DNA of 64,000 nucleotides. It comes from Histoplasma ohiense (Eukaryota; Ascomycota; Eurotiomycetes; Onygenales; Ajellomycetaceae). The position numbers were made by a program, and so were the translations under genes. The stretch spans positions 4,030,001 through 4,094,000 of the forward strand of contig JAEVHH010000004.1 in assembly GCA_017607445.1 (NCBI GenBank), in the 5' to 3' direction. Of the stretch, positions 22,080 to 34,310 are shown in pieces; position 1 is the first letter of the stretch; each line of letters starts with the position of its first letter. A model generated the notes under the pieces. It saw only the letters and a list, made by a program, of their open reading frames with translations, was not told the origin of the DNA and ran no database searches.

Positions 22080-23635
22080 TGAGGCTGCTGTGGAGGTGCC
22101 GGGGTCAAACGACGTTGAGCAAATTGACTGGGATGGCAATGTGATGCAGCGGTGGTAGTGGGAAGGGGGTTGTGGTGAATATGAGTTTGTTGTTCTTTGT
22201 TGCGGCGGAAAGGGGGTTATTTGTTGGGACCTTCTTCGTCTTCTGCTTCTGCGTTGGCTGGCATGGCGGGGTGATGTATGCTAATCCTGTCCCTGCTTCA
22301 AAGAATCTCAGCCAGGGTTTCATTTATATCATAAATGTAGCTTATGAATGCAGAACAGATTCTCACAACAAAAACCAGGCTTATAACAGTTTTGATATAC
22401 AGCAATTCTTGAGAGCAAACAAACTGTGATAAAAGCTTCAGTTTTTATTTCAGTATTGAATATATGCAAGTAGAGTCCAGCATTCTCCACGGACATCCCA
22501 GCAAGCTTTTAGAGTGGGCTAATGAAATAATTATTGAGAATACACAAACACATCTGCTCCAGAGGCTGCTCCACTGTGCTTGAGGTTGATTCTGTAGGGA
22601 GGTGTCAGCAACCAGCTCAAGACAAGACAAGGCTGCATCAAGCTACAGTTGCGAGAACAATCGGTAGTTGACATGGCTGATATGTAGCGGTCTCTGTACA
22701 AAGCTTGTTTGGCCTTAGGTGTGGTGTGTTGCATATATAATATATGATACGAGGGAAGGGAAGGGAAACCCCAGGTTTGACTGTGGCAATATAAATCCAT
22801 ACATGCACCTGCTTTTTCGGTGTAACCCTATATCGCGCTCTCAGTTAACCAAACCTTTGATAGATTATCTTGGTAAGATTGGCTGCGCCTTCTGCTTCTT
22901 CAACTGAAGCTGCGGGTTTTTAGTGGAGATGCTCGATACAATGGTGCTCGCGAAACAGACTGCAGTTGTGCGAAGAACGCATATGGTGGGCGTAGGACTT
23001 TTAAAGTCTCGAAGTAAAGGCTGTTTTGTAATCAGCCATGCCTCCGTAGCATGTTAAGTTGATAGTCCATGAACGGCGAGCAGCCATCACAGCGAGTACG
23101 AGCAATGCATCTAAGACAATCATCTGTGTAACTGTTGCCATAATCGTGGTGCTTGTCATATTCAGCTTGTACCTCCTTGCATGAACAGATTTTATATCTA
23201 ATGGCATACAACATGGCATGGGAAGATGTGTGGAAAGGAGTATATATCGAGCAGGTAGGCAGGTTGGCAGCGAATTCAGGGGTAAGAATAGGGGTTATGT
23301 GAGCCAATTGCGGCCTAGCGTTGAAGATACCCACTCTAAAAACGATTTTGCTTAAACTCCACTTCGATCCGTTTGATAAATGTAAAATATAAATAATTTA
23401 CAATCACTCTTCAAATGATTAAGTAGTTAAATGTTTATTGAGAAATTTTTAAATAATGAAAATTTCAATATATATGTATATATTTTCACACTCTGGCACA
23501 TATGCCACATTTGACGTCATGTGACTTGCCAAGAGCTCCAAGGGGTTCCACCCATCAATACTCATAAAATTCTTGGCTGCAATCAAGTATCCACCATCCC
23601 CGTCTCCTCTTGATTCGCCACACCGGCAACGAGCC
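22080..23635. other. Gene-poor region upstream of the acyltransferase
   Basis: Several open frames exist on both strands (for example 22531-22800, and overlapping minus-strand frames at 23001-23334), but none shows a domain or a clear splice structure. 23275-23330 repeats a segment of 16815-16860. A TATA-like atatataatatatg lies at 22733-22747. Confidence 0.4.
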
Positions 23636-25263
23636 ATGGCAAACAAAATGAACCATGGCGCAGAGACGACAGTGCTTCGTAAGTTTGGAATCAAGTAGGC
23701 GTTCACCTATCCTCGTATACTGGCATGGCATCTCGTGGCTTTGGCTTCTAACTAACAAACACTGCGTCAAGCGAGACGTACCAACTGGCCATGTATATAC
23801 TTGACCAGTACCGTGGCACTACCCTCTCTTGTCGTTATGTAATCCCGCCACGACTTGCGCCTGCAGAGTCGCGGACCCAGTTGGAGGAGGCAGTTGAGGT
23901 TGCTATCGTGGACATAGTCATGAGACATCCGATGCTACAAGTCGGCATGGTGGATGCCACTTCCAAGACCCCCTCGTGGATCCAGCTGCAGAGTCTCGAC
24001 TTGACCCAGCATATAAAATGGGTTTATCTCACAGGGAATGACGACTTTGAACATACGGTGCGGGAAACCTTTAGTACTCAGCTCGACGAGCGTTTCCCAG
24101 ACCTTTCTATAAGGCAGCCGGGCTGGAGGGTGACTGTCATTCGACAAGGGAATGCTCCTTTCATGGAGGTCCTGCTCACTTGGAATCACACCCAGTTCGA
24201 TGCTATGGGTGCCAAGGTGTTCCACGAAGATTTTCTCGAGATGCTCAATGCTGACAATGGAGCACACGAGCGGACGGGCTTGGATGGCCATGTCCTTCGA
24301 CTGCCTCAAGCAGTCCCCTTGCTGCCATCCCCAATCGAGAGCTTGAAGAGTCTTCCGGTAGATCTGAAAGTCCTTGCCAAGGCATTTTGGGAGGAATCTC
24401 GTCCTCAGTTCCTTAACCGGGACGTATCGTGGGCGGCCTGGTGCCCGATCCACCCCTCTCCATACAAAACCCAGTTCCGGGCCTTTTCCATGGACAATCA
24501 ATCTCTGCTTGCGATCCAAGCCCTCTGCCGACAGAACCAGACTACTATCACTGGCTTGATAAACGGGCTAGCGCTCATATCCTTCTCATCTCATCTTGAC
24601 ACCGCCGCTGCCCCGGCCTTTCAAAGCTCTACCATGGTAGACCACCGCCGGAATCTGCCTCCGGCCCCGCCAGACGCTCCGTGGGTTCGATCTGACAGAT
24701 CAGTGAGCAACTACGTAACGCAGTGCCTCCATAGATGGGACACAAAGCTAGTGGCACGGATCCGTTCCAAGCTGCCGCCGGCCGGTGTCGCCAACAAGGG
24801 AGGAAACTTATCCGCCGACCTTCGGCGTGAGCTCTGGGCCGTATCGACACAGAACCGACTGGAGATAGTGAACAAGTTGGAAGCCGGGCTACGAAATGAT
24901 TTGGTCGGGGTGTTTAAGTACGTTACGGACTGGCAGCGGACGATGAACGGCATGGCGAAAAAGCCGCGCCAATTCTCATGGCTGGTGACTAACATTGGTG
25001 TGTTGGGCGGCAACACGCCACCGTCGCCGCCGACGACCGGGGACCATACCAACGACGCCCAGAGATGGTCGATCAGTCAAGCCCGGTTTGGCCTCAGCGT
25101 CGAGGTCCCGTCTGCAGCCATCTTGTTCTCTCCAGTCAGCGTCGCTGGCCGGGGATTGTATGTGGGTGCCAGCTGGGCTGACTGCACTGTTGATGAGACG
25201 ATGGGGGAGCGCGTCATGGCTGATCTAGAAAGGTGGCTGGCCCAGCTTGCAAGCCAGTCATGA
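23636..25263 (+). CDS. Alcohol O-acetyltransferase-like / BAHD-type acyltransferase (516 aa)
   Basis: Exon 1 is 23636-23694 and exon 2 is 23772-25263. The 77-bp intron has a repeated CTAAC branch site and joins LRKFGI to ETYQLAMYILDQYRG, the usual start of this fungal family. The active-site motif HTQFD is at about residues 159-163 (HxxxD of the chloramphenicol acetyltransferase-like fold), in the context TWNHTQFDAMGAK. The family transfers acetyl or acyl groups from CoA to alcohols, often in secondary metabolism; the substrate here is unknown. The gene is far more GC-rich than its flanks and stands alone among repeats, with no synthase or cytochrome P450 nearby in the window. That makes it an accessory gene, possibly left from a larger cluster or acquired; neither can be settled here. 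Confidence 0.8.
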
Positions 25264-25422
25264 TTGGTTAGATGGAGCTCAATCAACCGCTAGATACTAA
25301 CTGTGTAGCAGAAAGGAAGGTTGCGGGAAGATGACGGGACTAGAGAGGAGTATGAAAAATACACCACACACTCACTATCTGCCCACTGGAGAGCAATTTA
25401 CAAAACTATTTTATAATAGAAG

Positions 25423-25760
25423 ACAAGCCGCAATCGCTCGCTTGCACTCGCTTATCCAGCTTGAAAACACACTGTTTAATCCCCCAAATGAACATAATGA
25501 GATATACAAGCCGCAATCGCTCGCTTGCGCTCGCTTATCCAGCTTGAAAACGCGCTGTTTAATCCCTCGGGCGAACATAATGAGATATCCAATGGCTGCA
25601 TGTGACTTGTATAGATGAATTCCATGTAATCTACAGCTGTCAATAGAGAACAATCACATAGATGAAAAAGATGAATAACACTGTAATAGTGTTGTAGAGT
25701 TAATGTAGAAGCACTAAACAAGATTTAATTAAATATCAGACAGCTCATATAGAGAATGTA
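25423..25760 (+). repeat. CGCTCGCTTGCG repeat family, copy 2, with 83-bp tandem duplication
   Basis: The unit starting acaagccgcaatcgctcg at 25423 is repeated at 25506, an 83-bp period. The second unit continues into blocks shared with 12383-12640. The first unit has lost CpGs (cactcg, aacacac) that the second keeps (cgctcg, aacgcgc). Confidence 0.65.
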
Positions 25761-26399
25761 GTGATTACAATCAAATAGCAAGCATTTGAAATATGATGAT
25801 TTACATCTATCAATTCTCAAAATATCTGTAATACAATCAAAGCAGTCAAAATGACTGAATGTAAGTAGAGAACTGTCAAAAAATGAAGAAAAACAGCTTA
25901 GAAATAATGAAATTACAGTTAACAATAGTACAGAGCAAACTCAGTAAACTCAGCAGACTCTGAATATTCAGCAATTTATATCATTTATCAATTCACTTTT
26001 ATTTCATCTTCAATAGTCTGTCAACTCATCTACACTCAGCTTTCAGCAGCTTCAGCAGTCTGTCAGTCTTAGACTGATCAGTGGAACTATAAATTTATGT
26101 TTGATTTGATTTGATTTGATCTCAGTCCATTTCTTGGTGTGATTTCCAGTGAGATCAGAATCAGAATGGGAGTGTAAAGTGACTAGAATTATTAAAACAT
26201 GAGTGAAATGAGACTAATAAATCTTGATATTTCATGTAAAGTGACTGACTATCAAAAATAAGAACATGATCTGGAACTGACTATGATTTTGACTGAGATT
26301 TGATCCCATTCTGATGATTATATAATACATATCTAGATATCAATCTGATGATATGATTGGTGAAGATATTACCTCTATCTATCAGCTACTTGCTGTCAA

Positions 26400-26790
26400 T
26401 TTTGCTAAGCTCTCTCTCACTGCTAAGCTCTCTCTCACTGCTAAGCTCTCTCTCACTGCTAATCTATTTCTCACTGTTAATCTATCTCTCACTACTAAGT
26501 TATCTATCACTGCTAATCTATCACTGTCAATCTATCTATTGCTGTCAATCTATTGCTGCTAATCTATCACTGCTAATCTATCGCTGCCAATCTATCACTG
26601 CTGTCAATCTATCTATCACTGCTAATCTATCGCTGCTAATCTATCGCTGCTAATCTATCGCTGCCAACCTATCTACCGCGGCGAATCTATCTATTGCTGC
26701 CAACCAACCTACCTACCACTGCCAACCTATCTATTGCTGCCAATCTATCACTGCCAATCTATCTACTGCAGTGAATCTATCTATCACTAT
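26400..26790 (+). repeat. Minisatellite of gctaatctatcac-type units
   Basis: It starts with three 18-bp copies of gctaagctctctctcact, then degenerates into many 12-16 bp variants of aatctatc(g/a)ctgc. The array is open in two plus-strand frames because the units avoid stops; that is a composition effect, not evidence of a gene. Confidence 0.75.
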
Positions 26791-26996
26791 CATTACTAGT
26801 ACAAAATAGAACTAGAGCATAAACACACTAAACTTCTTTTGATAGGTAATGATTTTTGGTAACGCTCATAGCATTATATCATCTATATAGGGTAAATCAT
26901 GGTCCCATTTGGTCTTGCCTGTATTTTACATCACACAAGGACTCGTCATAAGCGCTGCTTGCATACAAGTATAACAGAAGAATAATAATAATAATA

Positions 26997-27289
26997 ATCA
27001 CACTTATATAGTTTCTAATAATTCTTCTGTGAAACTTTTAATGTTTTTCTATTTTATATTCTATATTTATATAGCTTCTAATGATTCTTTTGTATGATTT
27101 TTAATATTCTTTTGCTCTGTGTTTCACTGTGAAATGATTTCTGATATTCATTTACTCTGATTTTCTCTCTATAAGAATTCTTTTTGTACAATTTTTTTTT
27201 CTAATCTCTTTTCTTTTTCTTTTCTTAATCAATTCATAATCCTGTATTTAGAATAGTGCTAGATTGTTAATTGAAGTACATCTGTTACA
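26997..27289 (+). repeat. Remnant of a B/C-type LTR
   Basis: It matches the 3' half of the LTRs at 8505-9101 and 11788-12321, including two 63-bp repeat anchors (near 27015 and 27078) and the end ctgttaca. All five terminal CpGs kept in those LTRs are TG or CA here, so it is an older or more fully mutated copy. No internal element is attached. Confidence 0.75.
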
Positions 27290-27497
27290 AGGTCATTGAG
27301 AGCAGCTGATACTCATTATATAGAGTCATGATGAAATTAGATAAATGAAAAGAGAGAGAAGAGTGACAGAATCTGATTCTGATGGCTCTGAGCCCACCAT
27401 GAGATCACGTGCGCATGTTGGGGTGTGGCAGTTGGGGCGGCGGGCCGTGGACGGAGCGCGTTGCGCTGGACAGGCCGAAAATGGCGCGAAAACAATC

Positions 27498-27660
27498 AAT
27501 ATAGCTGCTTAACATTCAATCAATCTCTATAAGAATAAACATCACCATCTAGCTACTCATCTATCTGATAATGCTGACTTAGAGATGACTATCTGACTGT
27601 CTATCTGTCTATTTATCTGCTGATCTGCTTTGAATGAACGATATCTACCAATGGTATATA
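27498..27660 (+). repeat. Dispersed repeat shared with 12868-13030
   Basis: The two copies align over about 160 bp, including ctataagaataaacatca, ctagct-ctcatctatctgata and gactgtctatctgtctattt. No coding potential. It sits next to other mosaic repeats in both places. Confidence 0.6.
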
Positions 27661-27929
27661 TTGATGATAGCTAGCAATAATATATAGCGATGATAAAGCA
27701 ATGATATATAGCAATGATATATAACGATGATATGTAGCAATGATATTAATATCAGAGTTGTGCAAATCACAGAGCTGACTGTTCAATCCAATCTCCATGC
27801 CCAGATGGATTTGATGGGGTGTGGTCACGTTACAGGACATTTTGCACAGAAAAGTTGGTTTTTCTATAATAAAGAGAGAGAAGATAGTTAAAAGGATGCA
27901 AAAATCTTAATAAAAAATTCTTTGCATTA

Positions 27930-28050
27930 TTAGACGGAGCGAAGCTAAGTCTCTAAGAATCATATGAAGCTCTGAGAGGAGGGGCCCAAAAGTTGCTTCA
28001 TTTTTTGTGACTGAAATGATTGAATGACAATATATTCAAAAACAGTGGCT
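27930..28050 (+). repeat. GACGGAGCGAAGC dispersed repeat
   Basis: The sequence gacggagcgaagctaagtc, then aaaagttgcttcat and gtgactgaaatgattga, matches a CpG-decayed copy at 12630-12720 and, in reverse orientation, 16960-17016. It may be a terminal region of one transposon family. Confidence 0.55.
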
Positions 28051-28714
28051 TCAATCTTTGATGATTCTATAGATTTAAGCAGTGTGGTGTGGTGGCGCTA
28101 ACATAGAACAGAGCTGAGATAAAATGTTAACTGAAAAAACCTGAAACGAAAGAGGGTGATTAGTAAGTATATATATATTTTAGTAATTGATTGGATTCAA
28201 GAGATCGGGAAATGTTCGGCAAAATATATATATATATATATGAAGTAATCAAGCACAAAACAAAGGAAGGCATGCTGAATGACGAGGGAACAGGTACAAG
28301 TTATATAGTATAAAAAAAGGCTTTTTCTAAGACAAGGCGCCAGGCAGGAAAGAAGTTTAAATTAGAAACGGTAGGACAAAGGAGATTAAAAACAAGCTTT
28401 TTTTCTAATAAACAAACGAGAGAGAGAGAGAGAGAGAATTACGGAGCATCAATTGAGGAATAAAACTTGCAAGAAATCATGTAAAGAGGAAAACATGTAG
28501 ATTTGGGGCTTTGTTTCGAGTTCTGGGTCTATTTCGCTTGACGACAGGGCACCAGGCTTAGCAGATAGGGGCCAGAGCAGCAACTGCCTCCGATCTTGGA
28601 TAAACGAGGTTATGCGCTGTCTTAGCACCTGGGGCCCCGGTGGTATGGAGTAGTGGGAAGGCGATACGACAGACGCTTGGAGGAGCTGAGTTTCTTCTGT
28701 TGAATTTCAGTTTA

Positions 28715-30808
28715 TTATTCCCGCGAGACATCACGGCCGAACATCTTGGCCTTCAGCCAGTCAAACGCGACAAGGACTCTGTTGCGAGCTGAGAATAAAG
28801 GAACATTAGTTTTAGCCTTCGAAAAGTCTACGTGCCTTATAGCAAGTTCGAGTTATCTAGAAAGCGAAAACTTACTGCTGAAGCACATGCTCAGATAGAC
28901 GCTCCGCCAGAAGAGATAAGTTAAAGTTCCACCACTGGCGATGTTTCCACTCAGCCAGCTGACGTCAGCTACAGCGCGCTCCTTGCCGATATATGCAAGG
29001 CTCCCTTGATGGGAATACTGGAAAGGGCCTAGCTGCTTTGTTCTCCGTAGGGACTTCTGTAACGCTCTGATCTGATCTAGGATTTTGTTACGCTCTTCGT
29101 CATTTGGGGCTGATGCCTGTGCGGTGGAGAGCTCCTTTAATTCAGTCTCGATGGCTTCCGTCTTGGCCATGGAGTTAAATAGACGGGCCAGGAATGAACC
29201 CTCCTGGCTAGCCACTTGCGCTGTTGGCGCATAATTAGTCACCGCACAGTCGCCGACAGCCCAGATGTTCTCCGTTCCGTTCACGACAAGATATTCGTTG
29301 ACTGCAAGGCCACGTCGCGACTTACTCTGAGCTGGTATTTGACTCATGAGGTCGCGGACAACACCGCGGACAGCGTTGCCAGTAGCCCAGACAAGGAGGC
29401 CGTAGGGAATAGTCTCGAGTTCTTTAGTTCCATCGGGCTTAGTGATTTCCGCTTCGATATATTTATCGGAGACTTTCTTCACCATGGTCTTCGTCCGGAT
29501 TGTGATGGCTTCTTCTTGGAAAGTGGATTCGGTGTAGTCTATCAGTTGTTTGGAGAAGGTGGGAAGCACCTGAGGGAAAAAAAAAAAAAAATAGAATTAG
29601 CCAGTGGGAAACAATTGAAGAGATACAAGGATAAACTCCATACATTTGGAAGGGCCTCTACAAGAGTAACTTTGAAGCTATCCTTTATCTCTGGCACCCA
29701 CTTCTTGAGGTCATCGTTGAAGAAGTCCTGCAGTTCACCGGCGAACTCAACGCCGGTTGGCCCACCACCAACAACTACCATATGGAGAAGTCTTTCGACC
29801 TCCTCTTTGGTTTGGTCCTTGAAAATCGCAGTCTCCACGCAGTCCATTATTCGCTTCCTGATTTCCTGAGCGTCGCCAACTTCCTTCAAGAAACACGAAT
29901 GTTCCCGAACGCCGGGGATACCTATGGAATCAGAAGATATATATATCAGTATATACATATAACCATACTCAGTGTGAATCTCCAGCAACTAACCGAAAGT
30001 AGCATTCTCCGCTCCAACCCCGACCACTAGCATATCGTAAGGAACTTCCGTTGTCGATGTATCGCCCTTGATATCTGATTCATCACAGATGCGCACCACC
30101 TTCCTCACGGGGTCAATCTTAGTAGCACTGGCTTCGTAGTACTTTACCGCAGCCTTTTTATGGCGTAGAATGTTCCTGATAGGCTCCATAATCGACCGAT
30201 GCTCGATCAAACCGGTCGTGCACGACGGGAGAAGCGGAGTAAAGAGGAAGAAGTTCCGGGGCGATATCACGATCACATTGTAGTTTTCCGTGTCGAGTCT
30301 TTTCAATAGGGATACAGATCCCCATCCCGTTCCTAAAAATCGAAGCCCATATATATCAGTATATGAATAACTTCCCATATCGATGTAGAGAGATCGGCAC
30401 TGGTAGTATCAAAACCTGGACGTCCAGCGCACCTAAAATAACCAGCGTTTTCTTGGACGCATCAGGCTGTACTTGTTCATCTGGATTCCGGAGCAAGTAG
30501 ACGCTGTATCCCAATGTGCCTGCACCAGCTAACAGAGACATAAGAGTCAATCTATACATCCATCTGAAAACCCTGAACCTCCGCTTCGGTGTCGGGGGCT
30601 GAGAGGGAGGAGGAGCCGGCAGATCTGCATAGGTCCTTCGGAACGATCTCTGGAGGGCAGGTTTGGACAGAGAAGCGTGCCCCAATGGCCCAGCGTAGGG
30701 ACCAGACCGGATTGACAGAATCGAGAGAGAGCTGGAGGCTGCCGGTGACAGGTGGACAGCTGAGCGCGAGAACATATTGGGTCGAGTCGTGAGGAATTTG
30801 CTGGCCAT
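28715..30808 (-). CDS. nde1: External alternative NADH dehydrogenase, NDE1-type (586 aa)
   Basis: Five exons on the minus strand: 30808-30433, 30332-29994, 29921-29644, 29569-28876 and 28788-28715. All are GT-AG and phases close. The enzyme oxidises NADH and passes electrons to ubiquinone without pumping protons, at the inner mitochondrial membrane. The N-terminus (about 100 residues) is Arg/Ser-rich, as in a mitochondrial presequence, followed by a hydrophobic segment (LTLMSLLAGAGTLGYSVYLL) that suggests membrane anchoring. The first Rossmann motif GTGWGS is near residue 126 and the second, GGGPTG, near residue 290. A WATG stretch and AVGDC (FAD site) follow. A helical insert precedes the C-terminal part; I see no EF-hand there, unlike some Ca-dependent relatives. 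The end FGRDVSRE is typical. Internal versus external orientation is inferred from similarity. Confidence 0.88.
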
Positions 30809-32466
30809 TGTCGCGCGGCGAGCGAGCTACACGCGGAGAAAGGACAGCAAATAGAAAATGAAGTGAATGGCAACTTAAACCAACAATTGATCTACCATGC
30901 CAAGCAATCTCCAAGCGACAGAAAGGACGAGGGAATTTCTTCACGCTGTGTTGTGAACAACCGCAGTATCAAAGGACGTTGAACTGAGGTGTAGTATGAC
31001 TGAGGTAATTTTTTTGGCAACTCCAAGCCAGACAGGGCCGTTTGCAGCCAAGCCTGGGCTGCCAGGGTGTTTTCTTGGGTGTTATCTTATCGCGCCTATC
31101 TGCAAGCCTGGCCCAGGCTGCTTCACAGAATTGGCCCGGAGAAGAAAGGACAAGAAAAGCAAACAGTAAGCTTAGAAAATAACTAACTTGCATCCATAGC
31201 TAACTAGTTAACTCTTCACTTGGAGGCAGTGCTGTCGACGGCGACGTTTCTGAGAACCCTTTGGAGACTCCAGCAATACAATTCATAGTTACATCCTCGT
31301 GGCAGCGAAAACCAGATCCTCCGACATCTTCCGCCCTACAGTTCTATTAGGCCACTAGGGCAAAAGAGCTCTATCACCACCAGCGCCGTGGTGGTATAGA
31401 GGGTACGAATCACCCAATCCAATCCCCCCAACGAGTTCCACCCCGAGGTCACAAGAATGCCATATCTCCAGATAAACAATGGGTAGTATGTATTGCCTAA
31501 ACCATGTCTTGAAATCCAATTCCTGCACATTTTTGAAACCCTCCTTTGAACATGGACGAATGTCGTTTCGTTGCTAACTGAATTATAATTTCATATATAT
31601 TTCCCATGCAATCCAAGAGAAGAAAACCCTTTCTGACATTTAGCCGGAATACCTATGACCTCGCTTGAGGTCCCCGTTATCGGAAATATTCGCGCGAGCA
31701 TTCAAGCCAGAAGTGAACTTGAAGTGGGCCTGAAGTGGACCACAGATATTCCTCTTAGCCAATGTGTGACACCGACCGGTTGGGTGCATAATGGTGAAAG
31801 GCCCCACGGCCTATCATCTTAGAGATCTATGTTGAAAATTCGACTATCTTGTGAGCTCGACAAAAGCGCCATACGAAGCCATGCGCAGATCGCCCGGGTA
31901 TACATTTCGACCCGCGGGGGCCGAGTGATGAGTGGTGGTGCAGCGTATGTCACTTGTTTACCACTTTTGAAGATACGTATTTGGCATTGCACGAAATATG
32001 GTTTAATATGTTTTAACTTGGAGATTCCAACATCAGAAACAGCTTGATGAGGAGAAGGCAATGCTTCAAATCTCCTATGGATTGGCATTTTGATTTTTTT
32101 TTTTTTTGTCTACTAACTTCGTTTGGTTCGATGCTATCAATCGTGTAGCATTGTATCTTATCTTGAATAATTGCTAGCTAAAGCTCCAATCCCTTCTTAA
32201 CCAACAGAGGATTTACCAGGATTCTTATACCCAAGGATCAGCTGCTAATATCCTAATCGTTATTACGTGCAAAATAGAAGATATTTAGATAATCATCATC
32301 ACAATCGTCAATTGTGCGGTAAAATCTCGCTCATTAGATGAGTGGCATTCTTGGTGGTGGATTTGGTGGATAATTTTGTCGCAGCAGCCAGCTCTCCTTC
32401 CGACATAGGGTATGATAGAGCTAGTTTGAAATCAAGTACGACAACAAGCCAAAAAAAGAAGAGTAT
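30809..32466. other. Intergenic region between NDE1-type gene and DUF4211 gene
   Basis: It includes the NDE1-type promoter side and the DUF4211 gene 3' end. The only repeat recognised is the hairpin repeat at 31361-31433. A short poly-T lies at about 32094-32107. No gene seen. Confidence 0.45.
31361..31433 (-). repeat. Dispersed hairpin repeat, copy 3
   Basis: It shares caaaagagct, the hairpin (tcaccacca against tggtggta) and gaatcacccaatccaatcc with copy 2 at 21010-21083. The loop and stem have changed in both arms, so pairing is partly kept. Confidence 0.6.
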
Positions 32467-34310
32467 TCACCATCGAGATTCCTAGAGCGACGGTCGTCCA
32501 TTTGTTAGAAACAAAAGAAGAAAAATAGGGGAAGGTTCGGAGAAAGGATATGTATAAACAAAGCCAAAAGCAAATTAAAAATAAAAATAAAAATAACCCA
32601 GGACGAACCTTCGCCTCTCTCGCAGCCTTCAAATTTGTATTGAAATCCCTCCACAGCCGATTGATTTCCGCAACTTCCTCCATATCATCTACCACCTGGT
32701 TGGCGTATTTCGTACGTCGTTTCTGGCTCCAGCGCTCGCGTTCTAGGATCTCTGCGTCGGAAAATATACCTTTGCGTTGGAGGTAGTCGACGATCCATTC
32801 GTTGAGGTGGTAGCGCCAATGGATGAGTGTGTGCGCCATAGTAGCTTTGGTTTTACAGTGTCTGGTTTGGTTAGCTACTGCTGCTACTGAGGGCATTGGG
32901 GAAGGGGATGGGCGTGGGTGTGGTTCTTATTCCTCTTTTACCTTCCCAAGTAAAAATGAGTGCTTGCATCTGGGATCTCATTGCCTCCACGATCGATATT
33001 TCCAGGTTTGTGATCCCCACTCTCATCATCGTCTTGCTCATCGCTGTCGCTATCATCATCGTCATCGTCCTCAGATATGGGTTCCAGTGTCTCAAGCAAA
33101 TAGGGTTTTCCATCAAGTTTAATATCAAACGAAGCGGGGTGGTTAGTTTTATTGCAAGCGTCGCATGAGTGGCCCATTGAAATGGGATATAGAGTGACAT
33201 CGAGGCCCGGCCTGGCTTCAAGAGCTTTCCTGAAGTCTCTGTTCCACGCGGAGGAAATAAGTTGTGACCCTGCAAGACCCATTACCTCATCATTTACTTT
33301 ACTGAAGGCGACGCGATAGACAACGTCGTCACGAGGGAATGCGGGATTCAGTTTATTATGCACCATCCACTCAACCACATCCTTGAAATGGTCTCTCAAG
33401 CGCTTGTATCGATGTCTTGTAAATTCGAAAGGGATATCATTGAGTTCATCTGGAGCACCTAGCATTCCATCCTCACCTTGGTCGACGAAATCATCCTCGT
33501 ATTTGTCAAGGTCTTCAGGGCTGGCCGGTTCAATGTCACTATCCTCATCAAGATTTATCCAGGCTTCTTCTTCTTCTTCCCCTTCCTCCCTTTCTTCCTC
33601 CGATGAAGATCCATTTTTGCTTTGTTCTGCGTTGGATTCTTCTCCCGATGATTCCACAGATATCACTTCGCGCTTCCCCCCGGCTCTCCGACGTCTCAGA
33701 GCTTCTAGTTGGGTTTGCCGCTTAAGCTTAGCTTTATCTGCTGCTCTTCCTCGAGTTCTTGTCTTTGTCACGGCTGCAGCTCATTTTTAGCTATATTGAG
33801 TTAAAACGTAAAAGGATATATCGGTATCATACCCGAATCGCGAAGATCTTCCAGATCCTCTTTTAGATCTAGTCTATCTCGCTCAGCACGGTTACGAGGT
33901 ATCTGTTCCTTTGAGCCTTTAGACTGCAGGTTTAGCCTCCGCCGTTTTGCGGGGGATGAGCAGATAATATCTTCAGACTCCTCCCCATCATCGTCATCTA
34001 CATCGTCACCTTCGATATTTAATCGCTTCAAGGGCCTGCGGCTCGAAGAAGGAGCGCGAATAGATTCTTCATCTGACGAAATGTCCTCTCGCTCGCTTGA
34101 TTGGAAAAATCTCGGGATCTGCTCTTCCTTTTCCCCAGTCCGCCCGCTCGAACTGGGTGAACTAAGGTTATTTTTGAATTGCATGGTTGCGACTCTGTCA
34201 TTCCCAGGGCTTCGCTCCAGTCCGGGTGAGGATGACGTTAAGGAAGTGAAGGTTAAGCGGGTTTGCCTTTTGGCATTTCGTTTTCTAGCTGGCTGTGTTG
34301 ATGGAGGCAT
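32467..34310 (-). CDS. DUF4211-domain nuclear-type protein (525 aa)
   Basis: Exons 34310-33833, 33773-32942, 32861-32609 and 32482-32467 region (last coding exon 32481-32467) join in phase; the last exon is only 15 nt and ends ESRW. The start MPPSTQPARKR is chosen because the upstream in-frame Met lacks family-like sequence. The N-terminal half is basic, Ser-rich and acidic in turn (GDDVDDDDGEESED), with KRRR motifs suggesting nuclear import, then a coiled, Arg-rich segment. The conserved DUF4211 region (about residues 285-510) includes an HSCDACNKTNH Cys/His motif that could bind zinc, an acidic insert, YLGRHCKTKA and AHTLIHWRYHLNEW. The family is fungal and of unknown function. It is divergent from the HAM1-type gene at 35603. 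Confidence 0.82.

Larger units (their letters stand above)
25264..28714. other. Repeat-rich region between acyltransferase and NDE1-type gene
   Basis: It holds a tandem 83-bp repeat (25423-25588), a minisatellite (26400-26790), an LTR remnant (26997-27289), a GC-rich patch (27402-27500), an agcaatgatata array (27640-27750) and short AT and GA runs (28210-28235, 28418-28438). No supported gene is seen. Confidence 0.55.

Noticed and set aside
23001..23334. Two overlapping minus-strand frames, one with a signal-peptide-like start, one with several Cys
   Set aside because: They overlap in different frames, neither has a complete structure or family match, and part of the region is a dispersed repeat.
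23935..24519. 194-codon minus-strand frame
   Set aside because: It is a shadow of the GC-rich acyltransferase gene on the plus strand.
26353..26653. Open frames of 69-98 codons in the minisatellite
   Set aside because: Tandem units without stops create the frames; no start context or function is suggested.
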